From: Ramlibacter alkalitolerans
GTDB lineage: Bacteria > Pseudomonadota > Gammaproteobacteria > Burkholderiales > Burkholderiaceae_C
Direction: 5' to 3'
Assembly (NCBI RefSeq): GCF_016722765.1
Contig: NZ_JAEQND010000008.1
Span: forward strand, 186,001 to 250,000
Length of the DNA: 64,000 bases
The position numbers were made by a program, and so were the translations under genes. The notes beneath the pieces were generated by a model, which did not search any database, had not been told where the DNA came from, and saw nothing but the letters and a program-made list of their open reading frames with translations. Below are positions 14,324 to 22,644 of this stretch, one piece after another (position 1 is the first letter of the stretch; every line of letters starts with the position of its first letter).

Positions 14324-15181
14324 CTACTCCTCGTCCACGATCGAATTCGCCAGCACCCCGATCTTCTCGATCTCGATCTCGATGCGGTCGCCCGCCTTCA
14401 TGAACACCGGCGGATTGCGCGCATAGCCGACGCCGGACGGCGTGCCCATCGCGATCACGTCGCCGGGCTCCAGCGTCATCACCTCCGTCAGCAGGCACAG
14501 GGTCTCGACGACGGGCGACAGCATGTTCGAGGTGTTCGAACTCTGCATCACCTGGCCGTTCAGGCGCGACTCGATCTTCAGGCCGGTCGCGCCCGGCGGC
14601 AGTTCCGACGCGGGCACGACCCACGGCCCCAGCGGCCCGGTGCGATCGAAGTTCTTGCCGATGGTCCATTGCGTCGTCTTGCGCTGGTAGTCGCGCAGGC
14701 TGCCGTCGTTGAAGCAGGTGTAGCCGGCGACCACGTCGAGCGCGTTCTGCGCATCCAGGTGCCGCCCCGGCTTGCCGATGATCACGGCCAGTTCGGCCTC
14801 GAAGTCGAAGCGGTCGGACACGCGCGGGCGCAGCAGCGCCTCGCCGTGCGCGGCCAGCGAGCTCGGCACGCGCAGGAAGAAGCTCGGGTACTCCGGCTTC
14901 TTGTGGCCGCCTTCGGCCGCGTGGTCGGCATAGTTCAGGCCCAGGCAGACGATCTTGCCGGGCCGCGGAAGCGCCGGCAGCAGCTTCGCGTCGGACAGGC
15001 GAACGACGTTCGCCGGCGTGGCCCTTGCCTGCGCGGCCGCCTGCGCGAGCTGTGCGGCCGGTTGCTGCAGCCAGCCGACCAGGCCCTGGCCGGAGGGCGG
15101 CGCCGGCAGGACGACGACGTCCTGCTGTTCGACGCAGCCGACGGCTGGCCCACCGGCGTGCGAGAGGGTGACGAGTTTCAT
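14324..15181 (-). CDS. Fumarylacetoacetate hydrolase family protein
   Basis: A 285-residue FAH-superfamily protein with an N-terminal cap (residues 1-70) and the catalytic domain starting at KIVCLGLNYADHAAEGG. Metal-binding residues are in FDFEAELAVIIGKPGRHL, and GYTCFNDGSLRDYQ and MGTPSGVGYAR follow. Relatives include ureidoglycolate lyase and 2,4-diketo-hydroxy acid hydrolases that act on C-C or C-N bonds with Mg2+. The ATG overlaps the upstream PAS gene stop by 4 nt (ATGA), so the two are coupled, an odd pair. The substrate is unknown. Confidence 0.92.
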   Translation of the reverse strand: MKLVTLSHAGGPAVGCVEQQDVVVLPAPPSGQGLVGWLQQPAAQLAQAAAQARATPANVVRLSDAKLLPALPRPGKIVCLGLNYADHAAEGGHKKPEYPSFFLRVPSSLAAHGEALLRPRVSDRFDFEAELAVIIGKPGRHLDAQNALDVVAGYTCFNDGSLRDYQRKTTQWTIGKNFDRTGPLGPWVVPASELPPGATGLKIESRLNGQVMQSSNTSNMLSPVVETLCLLTEVMTLEPGDVIAMGTPSGVGYARNPPVFMKAGDRIEIEIEKIGVLANSIVDEE

Positions 15182-15612
15182 GCTTGCTTTTCCTGGTTGG
15201 AGGCCTGCTGCCGCAGGTGCGCCTCGGTGGCGTCGCGCGCGAGCGCCTGCACGCCGACCACGCGGCCGTCGGGCGCCTTCAGCACGGCGAAGGTGAAATC
15301 GACATAGAGCTTGCGCCCGTCCTTGTGGTTGGAGCGGGTGCGCAGCACGCGCGTGCCGGTGCGCAGGGTGCCGGTCTCCACCGCGCGGGCGAAGCCGGCA
15401 TCGTGGGCCGGGCGGAAGCGCTCCGGGATCATCAGGTTCAGGCTCTGGCCCTCGGCGTCCGCGCGGGTGTAGCCGAAGAGGCGCTCGGCCGCCGCGTTCC
15501 AGAGGCGGATCACACCCGTCGTATCGGCGATCACCAGCGCGTCGGGCAGGCCTTCGAGGGCGCAACGCAGCAGGGCGGCATCGGCCAGGGTGGTCTCGCT
15601 CCAGGAGGTCAT
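15178..15612 (-). CDS. Single PAS domain protein
   Basis: A 144-residue protein that is almost entirely one PAS fold: LPDALVIADTTGVIRLWNAAAERLFGYTRADAEG, then GTRVLRTRSNHKDGRKLYVDFTFAVLKAPDGRVVGVQALARDATE. No output domain is present. The ATG at 15612 is chosen over one at 15630 because the extra residues are not PAS-like. It is coupled to the FAH-family gene by a 4-nt overlap. It may sense a ligand or redox state, or act as a protein-interaction module. Confidence 0.85.
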   Translation of the reverse strand: MTSWSETTLADAALLRCALEGLPDALVIADTTGVIRLWNAAAERLFGYTRADAEGQSLNLMIPERFRPAHDAGFARAVETGTLRTGTRVLRTRSNHKDGRKLYVDFTFAVLKAPDGRVVGVQALARDATEAHLRQQASNQEKQA

Positions 15613-15638
15613 GGCGGGGCAGTCTGCCACACTCGAAT

Positions 15639-15698
15639 GTCATTCCCGTGCGGGCGGGAATCCAGGAAGCCCTGGATCCCCGCCTGCGCGGGGATGAC
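15639..15698. repeat. Dispersed repeat family A, copy A3
   Basis: GTCATTCCCGTGCGGGCG-GGAATCCAGG on the left and CCTGGATCCCCGCC-TGCG-CGGGGATGAC on the right form a two-core element with a very short middle. It lies between the divergent PAS gene and the gene at 15729. Confidence 0.85.
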
Positions 15699-15728
15699 GA
15701 TCTCGCCGCGGTTGCCGTATGGTGCGGC

Positions 15729-16025
15729 ATGGACGAAGACATCGAAGCCCTGCGCCAGGAAGTGCGGCACCTGATCGCGATGCACACCGCCTCCTACGTG
15801 GTCATCACCTCGCTGGTGGCCACGCACCCGAACCCGGCGCAGCTGCAGCTGCACCTGGTCTCGGCCCTGGAGGGCGTGCTCGGCTCGGAGCGGCTGGCCC
15901 GCTGGGGCGAGGACCAGAAGCACATCGTGCGCAAGGTGGTGGAGACCTTCCAGAACGTGCAGCCGGCGGCCCCCATCGACCCGCTGGCGGCAGCGATGGG
16001 CGAGCACGACCCGCGCAAGCGCTAG
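15729..16025 (+). CDS. Hypothetical protein (98 aa)
   Basis: A 98-residue soluble protein (MDEDIEALRQEVRHLIAMHT). The first 40 residues look helical, with a possible coiled coil, followed by SALEGVLGSERLARWGEDQKH and a VVETFQN helix. No family is recognised. The stop TAG is inside a 14-bp palindrome shared with the convergent DUF3297 gene. A start inside family A copy A3 is less likely than this ATG. Confidence 0.65.
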   Translation: MDEDIEALRQEVRHLIAMHTASYVVITSLVATHPNPAQLQLHLVSALEGVLGSERLARWGEDQKHIVRKVVETFQNVQPAAPIDPLAAAMGEHDPRKR

Positions 16026-16035
16026 GCTAGCCTAG
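16022..16035. terminator. Perfect 14-bp CTAG palindrome at convergent stops
   Basis: CTAGGCTAGCCTAG is a perfect palindrome containing the TAG stop of the + gene and the TAG stop of the - gene. It has three CTAG tetramers, which are normally rare in proteobacteria. A bidirectional stop signal is possible. Confidence 0.4.
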
Positions 16036-16280
16036 TCCTTGTAGAAGGCCTCGACTGCGCCCTTGAGCTTGATCAGCAGCGGCCGGCCCTTGCGGTCCAG
16101 CGTCTTGCCTGCCGGCACGCGGATCCAGCCCTCGCTGATGCAGTACTCCTCGACATCGTGGCGTTCCTTGCCGTTGAAGCGGATGCCGATGTCGTGCTCG
16201 CAGGCGGCGGCGTCGTGGTGCGGGCTGCGCGGGTCGACGGACAGGTGATCGGGAAGCTCGGGACGGGGGGTTTCGCTCAT
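16032..16280 (-). CDS. DUF3297 family protein
   Basis: An 82-residue protein matching the DUF3297 pattern: LPDHLSVDPRSPHHD, then GIRFNGKERHDVEEYCISEGW, and AGKTLDRKGRPLLIKLKG near the end. This family is small, widespread in proteobacteria and of unknown function. No signal peptide or membrane segment is seen. The length is normal. It is divergent from the phosphoesterase lipoprotein gene. Confidence 0.9.
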   Translation of the reverse strand: MSETPRPELPDHLSVDPRSPHHDAAACEHDIGIRFNGKERHDVEEYCISEGWIRVPAGKTLDRKGRPLLIKLKGAVEAFYKD

Positions 16281-16381
16281 GGGGCGGTATTCTGGACGAT
16301 CCGCCGCGGCTTGTTCCCGCCATTCCGCGGCGGCCGTTTCCCCGCTAACCTTCCCACCTCCTCACCACTGCAGGAGCTGCC

Positions 16382-17887
16382 GTGTCCCTTCGCCCCCTCC
16401 CAGGTCGTCGCGTCGCGCTGGCGCTCTTCGCCGGCGCGCTGCTCGCAGGCTGCGCCCCCTTGCCGGTCACCGATGCCGGCAAGATGGGCCGCATCCGGAA
16501 CGTCGTGGTGATCTACGCGGAGAACCACAGCTTCGACAACATGTACGGGCTGTTCCCGGGTGCCAACGGCATCAGCCGCGCGACGCCCGAGCAGACGACG
16601 CAGCTCGATCACGACGGCCGCCCCCTGCCGGAACTGGTGGTCTTCGGGCCCGACGGCAAGCCCGATCCGCGTTTCCCGCGCATGCCGAACCGGCCGTTCC
16701 GCATCGACGCGCCACCGGTGAACAAGCCCCCCACCGAGAGCCTGCTCAGCCCGGTGCACGCCTTCTTCCACAACATCGAGCAGATCAACGGCGGGCGCAA
16801 CAACATGTTCGCTGCGATGTCGAACACCGGCGGCTACACCATGGGGTACTACGACGGCAGCGTGATGCAGGTGTGGAAGTGGGCGCAGGAATACACCCTG
16901 GCCGACAACTTCTTCATGGGGGCGTTCGGCGGGTCCTACCTCAATCACCACTGGCTGGTGTGCGCCTGCACGCCGCGCTTCCCCAACGCGCCGGCGAGCA
17001 TGCAGGTGCGGCTCGATGCCCAGGGCCGGCTGGAGAAGCAGCCCGGCTCCCCCCCCGCCCGCGAAGGCGCGGTGCAGGTGTTCAGCGACGGCGGCGTGCC
17101 GCTGACGGCCGACGGCTGGGCCGTCAACACCCTGCAGCCGCCCTGGCAACCGAGCGGCATCCCGCCGGCGGCCAACGGGCCGGCCACCCATGCCGACGCG
17201 GCCGGCACCAGCACCTTCCGCCCGCCGCTGCCGCCGCAGACCGCACGCACGATCGGCGACGCGCTCTCGGACAAGGGCGTGGAGTGGGCCTGGTATGCGG
17301 GCGGCTGGAACGCCGCCGTGGCCGACGGCATGCAGCCGCCGGGAACGCGCCGCAGCGTGATCTACAGCCGCGCGAGCGGCATGAACTTCCAGCCGCACCA
17401 CCAGCCCCTCAACTACTACTTGCGCTATGCGCCCGGCACGCCGCAGCGGGCGCGCCACCTCAAGGACGGCGACGACTTCCTGCATGCCATAGCCAGCGGC
17501 ACGCTGCCGCCGGTGAGCTTCTACAAGCCGGTGGGCGTCAACACGCAGCACCCCGCCTACACCGACATCATGACGGGCGACGCGCACATCGCCGGCGTGC
17601 TCGAGAAGCTGCGCGCCAGCCCGCAGTGGAAGGACATGCTCGTCATCGTGACCTACGACGAGAACGGCGGCTTCTGGGACCACGTGCCGCCGCCGGCCGG
17701 CGACCGCTTCGGGCCCGGTTCGCGCATCCCGACGATCCTGGTCGGCCCCACCGTCAAGCGCGGCTTCATCGACTCGACGCCCTACGACACGACCTCGATC
17801 CTGAAGTTCATCACCGAACGCTTCGGCCTGCAGCCGCTGCCGGGCATCCGCCCGAACATGGGCAACCTGGCGAACGCTCTGAAGTGA
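16382..17887 (+). CDS. Acid phosphatase/phospholipase C-like lipoprotein (AcpA type)
   Basis: A 501-residue exported phosphoesterase. A signal sequence (residues 1-24) ends in a lipobox LLAGC, so it is probably a lipoprotein. The catalytic part begins IRNVVVIYAENHSFDNMYGLFPG, a hallmark of the phosphoesterase family shared by acid phosphatase AcpA and phospholipase C, and ends with VTYDENGGFWDHVPPP, GDRFGPGSRIPTILVGP and DTTSILKFITERFGL. These hydrolyse phosphate monoesters or phospholipids in the periplasm or outside. Translation probably starts at GTG 16382. It is a single-gene unit followed by convergent genes. Confidence 0.92.
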   Translation: MSLRPLPGRRVALALFAGALLAGCAPLPVTDAGKMGRIRNVVVIYAENHSFDNMYGLFPGANGISRATPEQTTQLDHDGRPLPELVVFGPDGKPDPRFPRMPNRPFRIDAPPVNKPPTESLLSPVHAFFHNIEQINGGRNNMFAAMSNTGGYTMGYYDGSVMQVWKWAQEYTLADNFFMGAFGGSYLNHHWLVCACTPRFPNAPASMQVRLDAQGRLEKQPGSPPAREGAVQVFSDGGVPLTADGWAVNTLQPPWQPSGIPPAANGPATHADAAGTSTFRPPLPPQTARTIGDALSDKGVEWAWYAGGWNAAVADGMQPPGTRRSVIYSRASGMNFQPHHQPLNYYLRYAPGTPQRARHLKDGDDFLHAIASGTLPPVSFYKPVGVNTQHPAYTDIMTGDAHIAGVLEKLRASPQWKDMLVIVTYDENGGFWDHVPPPAGDRFGPGSRIPTILVGPTVKRGFIDSTPYDTTSILKFITERFGLQPLPGIRPNMGNLANALK

Positions 17888-17890
17888 AGC

Positions 17891-18313
17891 CTACGAGACG
17901 AAGCGCACGTCGGGAATCCAGTTGCGCTGGCGCCGTGCCAGCCGGTCCTCGACGGCCTCGCCCTCGAAGCTCACCTCGCCCTGCTGCAGCAGCCCAGGGG
18001 CGACGTTCTCGAAGGCGTGGACGCTCACCACGGCGTAGGTGCGGCCGCCGATCTCGCTCGTGACCACCGGCACCACGCCGCACTCGCGGCAGACGTGGAA
18101 CACGGCCGTGCGGGTGCCGAAGGCATAGCGGCGCACGGCGCCCGCGTCCGCCACGCGGACCTGCAGCGCGCCGGTCGGGCACGAGGTCCACACGCCGCCG
18201 TGCTTGCGGCAGAACGAGCAGGTGCAGGCGCGCGCCGGGATGTGCGCCGGCTCGGGCTCCCAGCGCAGGGAAAAGGAGATGTTGCCGCAGTGGCACTGGC
18301 CGGCGATCAGCAT
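17891..18313 (-). CDS. GFA family protein (CENP-V/glutathione-dependent formaldehyde-activating type)
   Basis: A 140-residue protein with zinc cysteines in QCHCGNISF, ACTCSFCRKHGG and CRECG. These are the GFA-fold pattern of CxC-CxxC and CxxC pairs. The family includes glutathione-dependent formaldehyde-activating enzyme and many unstudied relatives. It ends near the DHFR-like gene, so the two may share a transcript. The substrate is not known. Confidence 0.88.
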   Translation of the reverse strand: MLIAGQCHCGNISFSLRWEPEPAHIPARACTCSFCRKHGGVWTSCPTGALQVRVADAGAVRRYAFGTRTAVFHVCRECGVVPVVTSEIGGRTYAVVSVHAFENVAPGLLQQGEVSFEGEAVEDRLARRQRNWIPDVRFVS

Positions 18314-18349
18314 GGGGGTCTCCTGCAGGACGGGCGAGAGCTTGGCGGG

Positions 18350-18910
18350 TCAGCGGGCGCCGCGCGGGACCTCGTAGCGCAGCTCGGCGAAGCCGGGGCC
18401 GATCGCGTGGGCCGACACCAGGCGCAGGGCGGGCGAGGTGATGCGGCGCGGCAGCAGCGGCTTGCCCGCGCCCAGCGTGACCGAGCCGACCTGCACGATC
18501 ACCTCGTCCAGCAGGCCCGCGTCGTGGAACTGCCCCACCAGGCCGCCGCCACCGACCAGCCAGAGGTTGCGCTCGCCGGCCGCCGCGCGCATCTCCTCGT
18601 GCACCGGCCGCACGTCGCCCCGCACGAAGCGGATCGAGGCGCCGGGCACCGGCGGCAGGGCGCGGGTGCTGAACACCCACGCAGGCTGCGTGTAGGGCCA
18701 GGTGCCGGGCGTTGCGGAGCCGGGGCGGATCACGTGCCGCAGCATCCACTCGTAGGTGGCGGAGCCCATGGCCAGGGCGCCCACCTCGCGGATGAAGGCC
18801 GGATAGCCCGTGTCGTTGATGTCGCCGAGCGGGAACAGCCAGTCGAGCGAATCGTCCTCGGTGGCGATGAAGCCGTCGAGGCTGGCGGCGGTGTAGTACT
18901 GCGTGCGCAT
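18350..18910 (-). CDS. Dihydrofolate reductase family protein (RibD C-terminal type)
   Basis: A 186-residue protein of the YyaP/RibD C-terminal reductase fold: MRTQYYTAASLDGFIATEDDSLDWL at the start, ALAMGSATYEWML, NLWLVGGGGLVGQFHDAGLLDEVIVQV and TLGAGKPLLP. These bind NADPH, but specific substrates are usually unknown. The spacing to the GFA gene (36 nt) and to the methyltransferase gene (18 nt) suggests a three-gene transcript. Confidence 0.88.
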   Translation of the reverse strand: MRTQYYTAASLDGFIATEDDSLDWLFPLGDINDTGYPAFIREVGALAMGSATYEWMLRHVIRPGSATPGTWPYTQPAWVFSTRALPPVPGASIRFVRGDVRPVHEEMRAAAGERNLWLVGGGGLVGQFHDAGLLDEVIVQVGSVTLGAGKPLLPRRITSPALRLVSAHAIGPGFAELRYEVPRGAR

Positions 18911-18928
18911 GGACAGGGCCTCCCCGGT

Positions 18929-19390
18929 TCAGAGCCAGCGGCGCACGCGTGCGGCATACGCCGTCCACGACGCGCCGAAGCGCGCGCCCAGCGCCCTTTC
19001 CTCGGGCGCGATCTGGAATCGGTTCATGTACAGCACGAAGGCGACGGGGCCCAGGAAGGGCCACGCCGCGGACAGGTCCACCGCCCACGCCGTGAGCAGC
19101 AGCGCCATGCCCACGTACATCGGGTTGCGCGTGACGCGGTAGACGCCGCCGGTGACGAGCGCCGACGCGTTTTCCGGGTGCAGGGGATTGACCGTGGTGC
19201 GCTGGCGTACGAAGGCCAGCAGCCCGAGGGCATCGAAGGTCACGCCGCCGGCGACCAGCAGCAGCGCCAGGCCTTCGCGCAGCCAGGTGGCCAGGTGGAA
19301 CACCGGCGGCAGCTTCGCCAGCAGCCACATGGCCAGCGCGAGCAGCAGGCCGACGATGGGGGGCGGGACGCGGTGCTCCAGGTTCGGCAT
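18929..19390 (-). CDS. Isoprenylcysteine carboxyl methyltransferase (ICMT)-like membrane protein
   Basis: A 153-residue membrane protein. It has about four hydrophobic segments and the methyltransferase motif TGGVYRVTRNPMYVGMALLLTAW, followed by EERALGARFGASWTAYAARVRRWL. This is the PEMT/ICMT-like signature, in which RNPMY and the E-R-L-x-x-x-F-G pattern mark the SAM site. The methyl acceptor is unknown. It starts at ATG 19390 and precedes the DHFR-like gene in the same direction. Confidence 0.88.
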   Translation of the reverse strand: MPNLEHRVPPPIVGLLLALAMWLLAKLPPVFHLATWLREGLALLLVAGGVTFDALGLLAFVRQRTTVNPLHPENASALVTGGVYRVTRNPMYVGMALLLTAWAVDLSAAWPFLGPVAFVLYMNRFQIAPEERALGARFGASWTAYAARVRRWL

Positions 19391-19424
19391 CGCGCGGATG
19401 CTAGCACCCGCGTCCCGGCGCGGA

Positions 19425-19619
19425 TCAGCCCGCCCTGCGCGCCGGCTGCGGCTTGTGCTGCTGCGCGATCGTGCGCACTTCGCGCCGCGCCCGCGCTTCT
19501 TCTTCCAGCTGCCGCTGGTAGCGGCTGCGCAGCGCCTCGGCTGCCTTCGGGTCGAAGCGGCCGTTGACGTAGTTGGCCGCGTTCTCGAAATCCTCGAAGT
19601 ACTTCGATTGCTCCCACAT
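19425..19619 (-). CDS. Small hypothetical protein (64 aa)
   Basis: A 64-residue protein, MWEQSKYFEDFENAANYV then NGRFDPKAAEALRSRYQRQL, highly charged and helical with a basic, possibly disordered C-terminus. The ATG at 19619 is chosen because GGAGGT lies about 10 nt upstream; the next ATG upstream overlaps that Shine-Dalgarno. It is the upstream neighbour of the ICMT gene in the same direction. No family is recognised. Confidence 0.6.
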   Translation of the reverse strand: MWEQSKYFEDFENAANYVNGRFDPKAAEALRSRYQRQLEEEARARREVRTIAQQHKPQPARRAG

Positions 19620-19801
19620 GTTCAGTGTTACCTCCATGCGCCGCAGCTTAGGGGCAGCACGCGCAGGCGGGCAATCGGGGCGCGCCGCCAGCACGCTACT
19701 TCGTCGGGTCGGTGTTGGTCCCGAACGACTGCGCGTTACATCGACAGCGAGCACGCTTACGCGCCGTCACAGACCAGGCGCTCCTGTGCGGTGGGACGCC
19801 C

Positions 19802-19829
19802 AAAAGAAAAGGAGCGCCGCTGGCGCTCC
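19802..19829 (-). terminator. Rho-independent terminator of the YeaQ-like gene
   Basis: On the reverse strand GGAGCGCC and GGCGCTCC pair around AGC, followed by TTTTCTTTT. It lies about 50 nt downstream of the stop at 19880. Confidence 0.75.
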
Positions 19830-19879
19830 CGATGGCAGGCGGCAAGCCCGCGAGTTCTGTTTCTTCTGGTGAGCCGTTC

Positions 19880-20146
19880 TTAGCGCACGCGGCCGCGGCG
19901 GAACAGGTTCACGATGGCCAGCAGGATGACGGCGCCGATCAGCGACACCACGATCGAGCCGATGCTGATGCCCTGGTTGATGGTGCCCACGCCCACCAGC
20001 GGGGAGATCAGCCAGCCGCCCAGGAAGGCGCCGACGATACCCACCACGATGTTCAGCAGGATGCCCTGCTGGCCATCGGTGCGCATGATCATGCTAGCCA
20101 GCCAGCCGACGATACCGCCAATGATCAACCAAATCAGAAAACCCAT
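19880..20146 (-). CDS. GlsB/YeaQ/YmgE-family stress-response membrane protein
   Basis: An 88-residue membrane protein: MGFLIWLIIGGIVGWLASMI, then GILLNIVVGIVGAFLGGWL and a third hydrophobic stretch before NLFRRGRVR. This is the transglycosylase-associated/GlsB pattern, with three transmembrane helices rich in glycine. The ATG at 20146 is preferred because AAGGAG is at a good distance; an earlier in-frame ATG gives an Arg-rich, unlikely extension. It has its own terminator. Family members are often induced by envelope or general stress. Confidence 0.92.
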   Translation of the reverse strand: MGFLIWLIIGGIVGWLASMIMRTDGQQGILLNIVVGIVGAFLGGWLISPLVGVGTINQGISIGSIVVSLIGAVILLAIVNLFRRGRVR

Positions 20147-20415
20147 ATTGCACTCCTTGAGCCGCGAACGGCGAGTTGTTGAAGGTCGGCCCGCGGCCCG
20201 CCCTCGGGCCACGTCCACCTGCCCATGGAGGGCCGGTGCTGCTCACTATGGGCACGCCCACCAAGCGCAGGCGTAGGAGTTGTAAATCGAATCGGTGGGG
20301 GCCGGGCGCGACGGCGCGTCGGACAAAGCGCACTGTCGCGGACCCTGTCGACGTGCCTCGGCCGGGCCGTAGTGCTCGACGTAGTCCACTGCAAGGCTGA
20401 CTACACTGGGCCCGC

Positions 20416-21246
20416 ATGCCCTGGCACGCCCGGCTCCAGCTCGATTACCGCCGCGAAGGCGAACGCACGGTGGCGCGCTTCGCGCACGACGGGCCGCTGC
20501 GCATCCTGCAGAGCATCTACCCCGAGGGCGCCGCGGTCTGCCACAACGTGCTCGTGCATCCGCCCGGCGGGCTGGTGGGCGGTGACACGCTGCAGGTCGA
20601 GGTGAACGCCGCCGCCGGAACGCACGGCCTCGTCACCACGCCCGGCGCCTCGCGCTTCTACCGCAGCGAGGGCGAGTCCGCCGTGCAGGACGTGCGCGTG
20701 TGCCTGGCGGCGGGCGCGCGGCTCGAATGGCTGCCGCTGGAGGCGCTCTACTACAGCGGCTGCCGGGCGGAGAACCGCCTGCACCTGGAGCTCGCCCCCG
20801 GCGCGCAGCTGCTCGGATGGGACGTCGCTGCACTCGGCCTGCCGCAGGCGGGGCAGCCCTTCGTTCGCGGCAGCGTGCTGCAGCACCTGGAACTGCAGGG
20901 CGCCTGGCTGGAGCGCGGACGCATCGCGGCCGACGACCGGCGGCTCCTCGACGGCCCGCTGGGCCTGGCGGGACACCGCTGCATCGCGAGCCTGTTCCTC
21001 GCCGCGGGCGAGGAGCTGCCGCGCCCTCAGCGCGAGGAACTGCTGGAGCGCGCGCGCGCCGTCCTCCAGGAGCACCCCTTGGCTGCCACTGCCGGCGCGA
21101 CGGCGCCGGGCCCGCGGGTGCTCGTGGTGCGCGTGCTCGCGCCGATGGTGGAGCCGGCGCTGCAGCTGCTCAAGGCGGTGCGTCGCGCCTGGCGGCCCCT
21201 GCTGTGGCAGCGCGACGCGGCGGATCCGCGCGGCTGGGGCGCGTGA
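20416..21246 (+). CDS. ureD: Urease accessory protein UreD
   Basis: A 276-residue protein (MPWHARLQLDYRREGERTV) with the UreD/UreH pattern HNVLVHPPGGLVGGDTLQVEV, TTPGASRFYRS, and LEWLPLEALYYSGC. UreD binds the urease apoprotein and, with UreF and UreG, drives nickel insertion. In this genome it stands alone: ureABC-EFG begins only at 27113. The gene is 269 nt downstream of the divergent YeaQ-like gene, so it has its own promoter region; a TACACT sequence lies just before the start. Confidence 0.95.
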   Translation: MPWHARLQLDYRREGERTVARFAHDGPLRILQSIYPEGAAVCHNVLVHPPGGLVGGDTLQVEVNAAAGTHGLVTTPGASRFYRSEGESAVQDVRVCLAAGARLEWLPLEALYYSGCRAENRLHLELAPGAQLLGWDVAALGLPQAGQPFVRGSVLQHLELQGAWLERGRIAADDRRLLDGPLGLAGHRCIASLFLAAGEELPRPQREELLERARAVLQEHPLAATAGATAPGPRVLVVRVLAPMVEPALQLLKAVRRAWRPLLWQRDAADPRGWGA

Positions 21247-21399
21247 GCCGGGATGCGCCTTGTCAGCCCCGGCCTGCAAGGTCGGGTCCTACCCGGCCAT
21301 GGGGCACGCGCTCCCGGCGCCGGAGCATCTCTCCGGCAGCGCGCGGGGGGGCCTGCATCCACACTGCCTTCATTGAACCGATTCGAAGGAGTCCAGAAC

Positions 21400-21897
21400 A
21401 TGAAAGCGACGGATGCACGCTCCCGCAAGAGCCTGATCTCGTTCGGCGTCACCGCGCTGCTGGCGCTGGGCGCCGCGACGACGCAGATCGCGACCGCCGC
21501 CGGCACGACCGGCATCGACAACAGTGGCAGCTTCCAGAGCGAAGTGCAGGCCTGCCTGAGCGGCCACACGCAGCAATCGCAGGCGGACTGCCTGAAGGAA
21601 GCGCGCAACGCGCAGGCCGACAAGCGCCGCGGCGTCCTCGACACGCAGGGCGACCTGCAGGCCAACGCGATGACGCGTTGCGACGTGTTCCAGCTCGGCG
21701 AAGACAAGGCCGCCTGCCAGGCGCGCACGATGGGCATGGGCAACATCGAAGGCAGCGTCGCCGCGGGTGGCTTGCTGCGCGAATCCGAAACCGTGGTGCT
21801 GCCGCAGGGCCAACATACCGTGACGGTCCAGCCGCAGACTTCCGAGCCGATCGTGCTGGTGCCCTCCACCAGCACGCTGGGCAACCGCGGCCAGTAA
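21400..21897 (+). CDS. Secreted hypothetical protein
   Basis: A 165-residue protein with a signal peptide (residues 1-34, SLISFGVTALLALGAATTQ, cleaved near ATAA). The mature part has four Cys residues (ACLSGH, DCLKEA, RCDVFQ, ACQART) spaced for two disulfides, and ends in a hydrophobic-polar VVLPQGQHTVTVQPQ stretch. Its Cys pattern suggests a small folded periplasmic domain. I do not recognise the family. GTCCTAC lies about 107 nt upstream. It separates ureD from the rest of the urease genes. Confidence 0.75.
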   Translation: MKATDARSRKSLISFGVTALLALGAATTQIATAAGTTGIDNSGSFQSEVQACLSGHTQQSQADCLKEARNAQADKRRGVLDTQGDLQANAMTRCDVFQLGEDKAACQARTMGMGNIEGSVAAGGLLRESETVVLPQGQHTVTVQPQTSEPIVLVPSTSTLGNRGQ

Positions 21898-21998
21898 GGC
21901 GATCGAGCCACCGGCAGCCCCGGGCGCGGGCTGCCGTCCTACAGCACGGCCCGCCGCAAGGTCTAACCTTGGGCGGGTCAGCCATTTGGGGAGCGCAG

Positions 21999-22286
21999 AT
22001 GAACGAGAACGATCGCAAGGGCCCGGCGGCGGATGGCCGGGACGGCCACGCGAAACACGGCTACCGCAACGAAGTGAGCTGGGAAGGCGGCAAGGGCCGC
22101 CAGCCGTACACCAACCAGGGTGACGAGGAACAGCGCACCGATGCGGCGCACGAGACCGAAGCAGGCAACCGTGGTGCGGCCTCGGGCCGCAACCTGGAAG
22201 ACTTCGAGGCGCTCAGGCGCAAGCCCGAGCCGCCGGAAAGCGAAGCGCCTCGCCAGGACGTGACCGGCGAGGGCGGTGTCAGCTGA
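21999..22286 (+). CDS. Small hydrophilic hypothetical protein (95 aa)
   Basis: A 95-residue, charged protein (MNENDRKGPAADGRDGHAKH) rich in Gly, Asp, Glu, Arg and Gln with no hydrophobic core; probably disordered. It resembles small stress or desiccation-type hydrophilic proteins in composition only. GGGGAG precedes the ATG. A GTCCTACAG motif is 56 nt upstream. No family is recognised. Confidence 0.65.
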   Translation: MNENDRKGPAADGRDGHAKHGYRNEVSWEGGKGRQPYTNQGDEEQRTDAAHETEAGNRGAASGRNLEDFEALRRKPEPPESEAPRQDVTGEGGVS

Positions 22287-22302
22287 GGAAATCGGCTCGC
22301 GT

Positions 22303-22377
22303 TCAGATCACGTGGAACAGCATCAGCAGGACCACGACGCCGAGCGGCACGCCGAGAAGCCAGAGGATGACGGGCAT
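22303..22377 (-). CDS. Very small membrane protein (24 aa)
   Basis: A 24-residue peptide, MPVILWLLGVPLGVVVLLML and FHVI, that is one transmembrane helix. The ATG at 22377 is preceded by AAGGAGAG with a 4-nt spacer, a strong ribosome site. Similar MPVILWLLG peptides are, from memory, widespread in Burkholderiales and usually unnamed. A GTAGGAG motif lies about 70 nt upstream. It is convergent with the small hydrophilic gene. The function is unknown. Confidence 0.6.
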   Translation of the reverse strand: MPVILWLLGVPLGVVVLLMLFHVI

Positions 22378-22644
22378 GGAACTCTCCTTGGGTTGTTTGC
22401 TGCCTGCAGGTTAAGGAATGGCGCGGGCGCGCTGTGCCGGGCAGGTGCGGGAAAGCCGGTAGGAGCCTGCCGGCCCCGCGGGTACTGGATCGCGACGGTC
22501 GGCGCGCGCCCTCTCCTGCATCGTTCCTGCAAGTGTGTGACCGGGATTTACCTCGCCGACACAGGACACCGACCTCGTCCGACAACCGCCGCGCAGCGGC
22601 CGCGGCTCAATGGGGCCCACCGCAGCCAACCCGGGCACGAAGAC

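Noticed and set aside
20147..20415. Searched for a riboswitch or RNA gene upstream of ureD
   Set aside because: No conserved motif was recognised; only a weak TACACT promoter-like sequence is visible.
22276..22644. An N-terminal extension of the hemerythrin protein from an upstream ATG
   Set aside because: The extra 123 residues are Arg/Pro-rich and overlap the upstream gene and the small membrane protein; the HHE domain begins right after the ATG at 22645.
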